This document shows positions 63,140 to 64,000 of a DNA stretch of 64,000 nt, piece after piece. The DNA comes from Streptomyces sp. NBC_01241. Its GTDB lineage: Bacteria; Actinomycetota; Actinomycetes; Streptomycetales; Streptomycetaceae. Position 1 is the first letter of the stretch, and every line of letters begins with the position of its first letter. Made by a program: the position numbers and the translations under genes. The stretch covers positions 558,001-622,000 of the forward strand of contig NZ_CP108494.1 in assembly GCF_041435435.1 (NCBI RefSeq), read 5' to 3'. A model generated the notes under the pieces. The model did not search any database and was not told where the DNA came from. It saw only the letters and a program-made list of their open reading frames with translations.

Positions 63140-64000
<861 letters not shown>

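Overview
The window looks like Streptomyces chromosome. GC is very high with strong third-position bias. It carries a geosmin synthase gene (right edge), an NsdA-like developmental regulator, a SpoIIE-type phosphatase, LuxR regulators of the large ATP-binding (LAL) type and a second terpene synthase. It is a genomic-island landscape: intact chromosomal genes at both ends and a 40-kb dumping ground of mobile elements and broken genes between about 8.8 and 49 kb.

Layout. 0-9 kb: two LAL-like regulators around a cytochrome P450 (probably the edge of a biosynthetic cluster), a metallophosphoesterase, an EF-hand protein, and a methyltransferase coupled to a zinc-dehydrogenase whose first half is missing. 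9.5-12.8 kb: one unknown minus-strand gene cut into three pieces by an IS701-type and an IS30-type element. 13.2-15.5 kb: a HEAT-repeat protein paired with a MerR-HEAT regulator, then a small membrane protein. 15.7-17.9 kb: transposase scraps (IS3, TniA/Mu type, Tn3) and a DUF11 fragment.

17.86-31.30 kb is the centrepiece, a nested stack of mobile elements whose layers can be peeled by restoring reading frames. A DUF6262 gene is split by an IS200/IS605 element (divergent tnpA/tnpB). That element's left-end hairpin loop holds an IS1182-family element. Its transposase gene holds a group II intron. The reverse transcriptase (RT) gene of that intron, at its YADD catalytic box, holds a second group II intron. 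The RT gene of the second intron is cut twice: by a 2.25-kb serine-recombinase element with 25-bp terminal inverted repeats and an AT duplication, and by an IS5-like element carrying a VOC/glyoxalase gene, itself invaded by an IS427-like element carrying a SnoaL-like gene. At each of these joins the host gene reads on in frame once the insert is removed; the IS1182 join into the IS605 end is supported by a target duplication and a restored hairpin instead.

31.5-49 kb: a terpene synthase, a LAL-like ATPase without its DNA-binding domain, an intact IS3 element, a DUF885 protein, an SRPBCC protein, and many decayed genes (GH35 beta-galactosidase, response regulator, Imm-5-like, MFS, aminoglycoside phosphotransferase, IS5/IS110/ISL3/IS3 pieces). 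Two paralogous secreted proteins with Gly-Asn-Glu-rich linkers lie at 39.6 and 52.6 kb and share an upstream motif and similar terminators.

49.5-64 kb returns to ordinary chromosome: methyltransferase, FabV enoyl reductase, a decayed AA10 chitin-binding oxygenase, DinB-like protein, tyrosine phosphatase, DUF1275 membrane protein, cysteine-free ribosomal protein L33, SpoIIE phosphatase, NsdA, a phosphotransferase, a secreted N-acetylmuramoyl-alanine amidase and the start of geosmin synthase. No tRNA, rRNA or CRISPR array was recognised. All family names come from reading the translated sequence, not from database searches.
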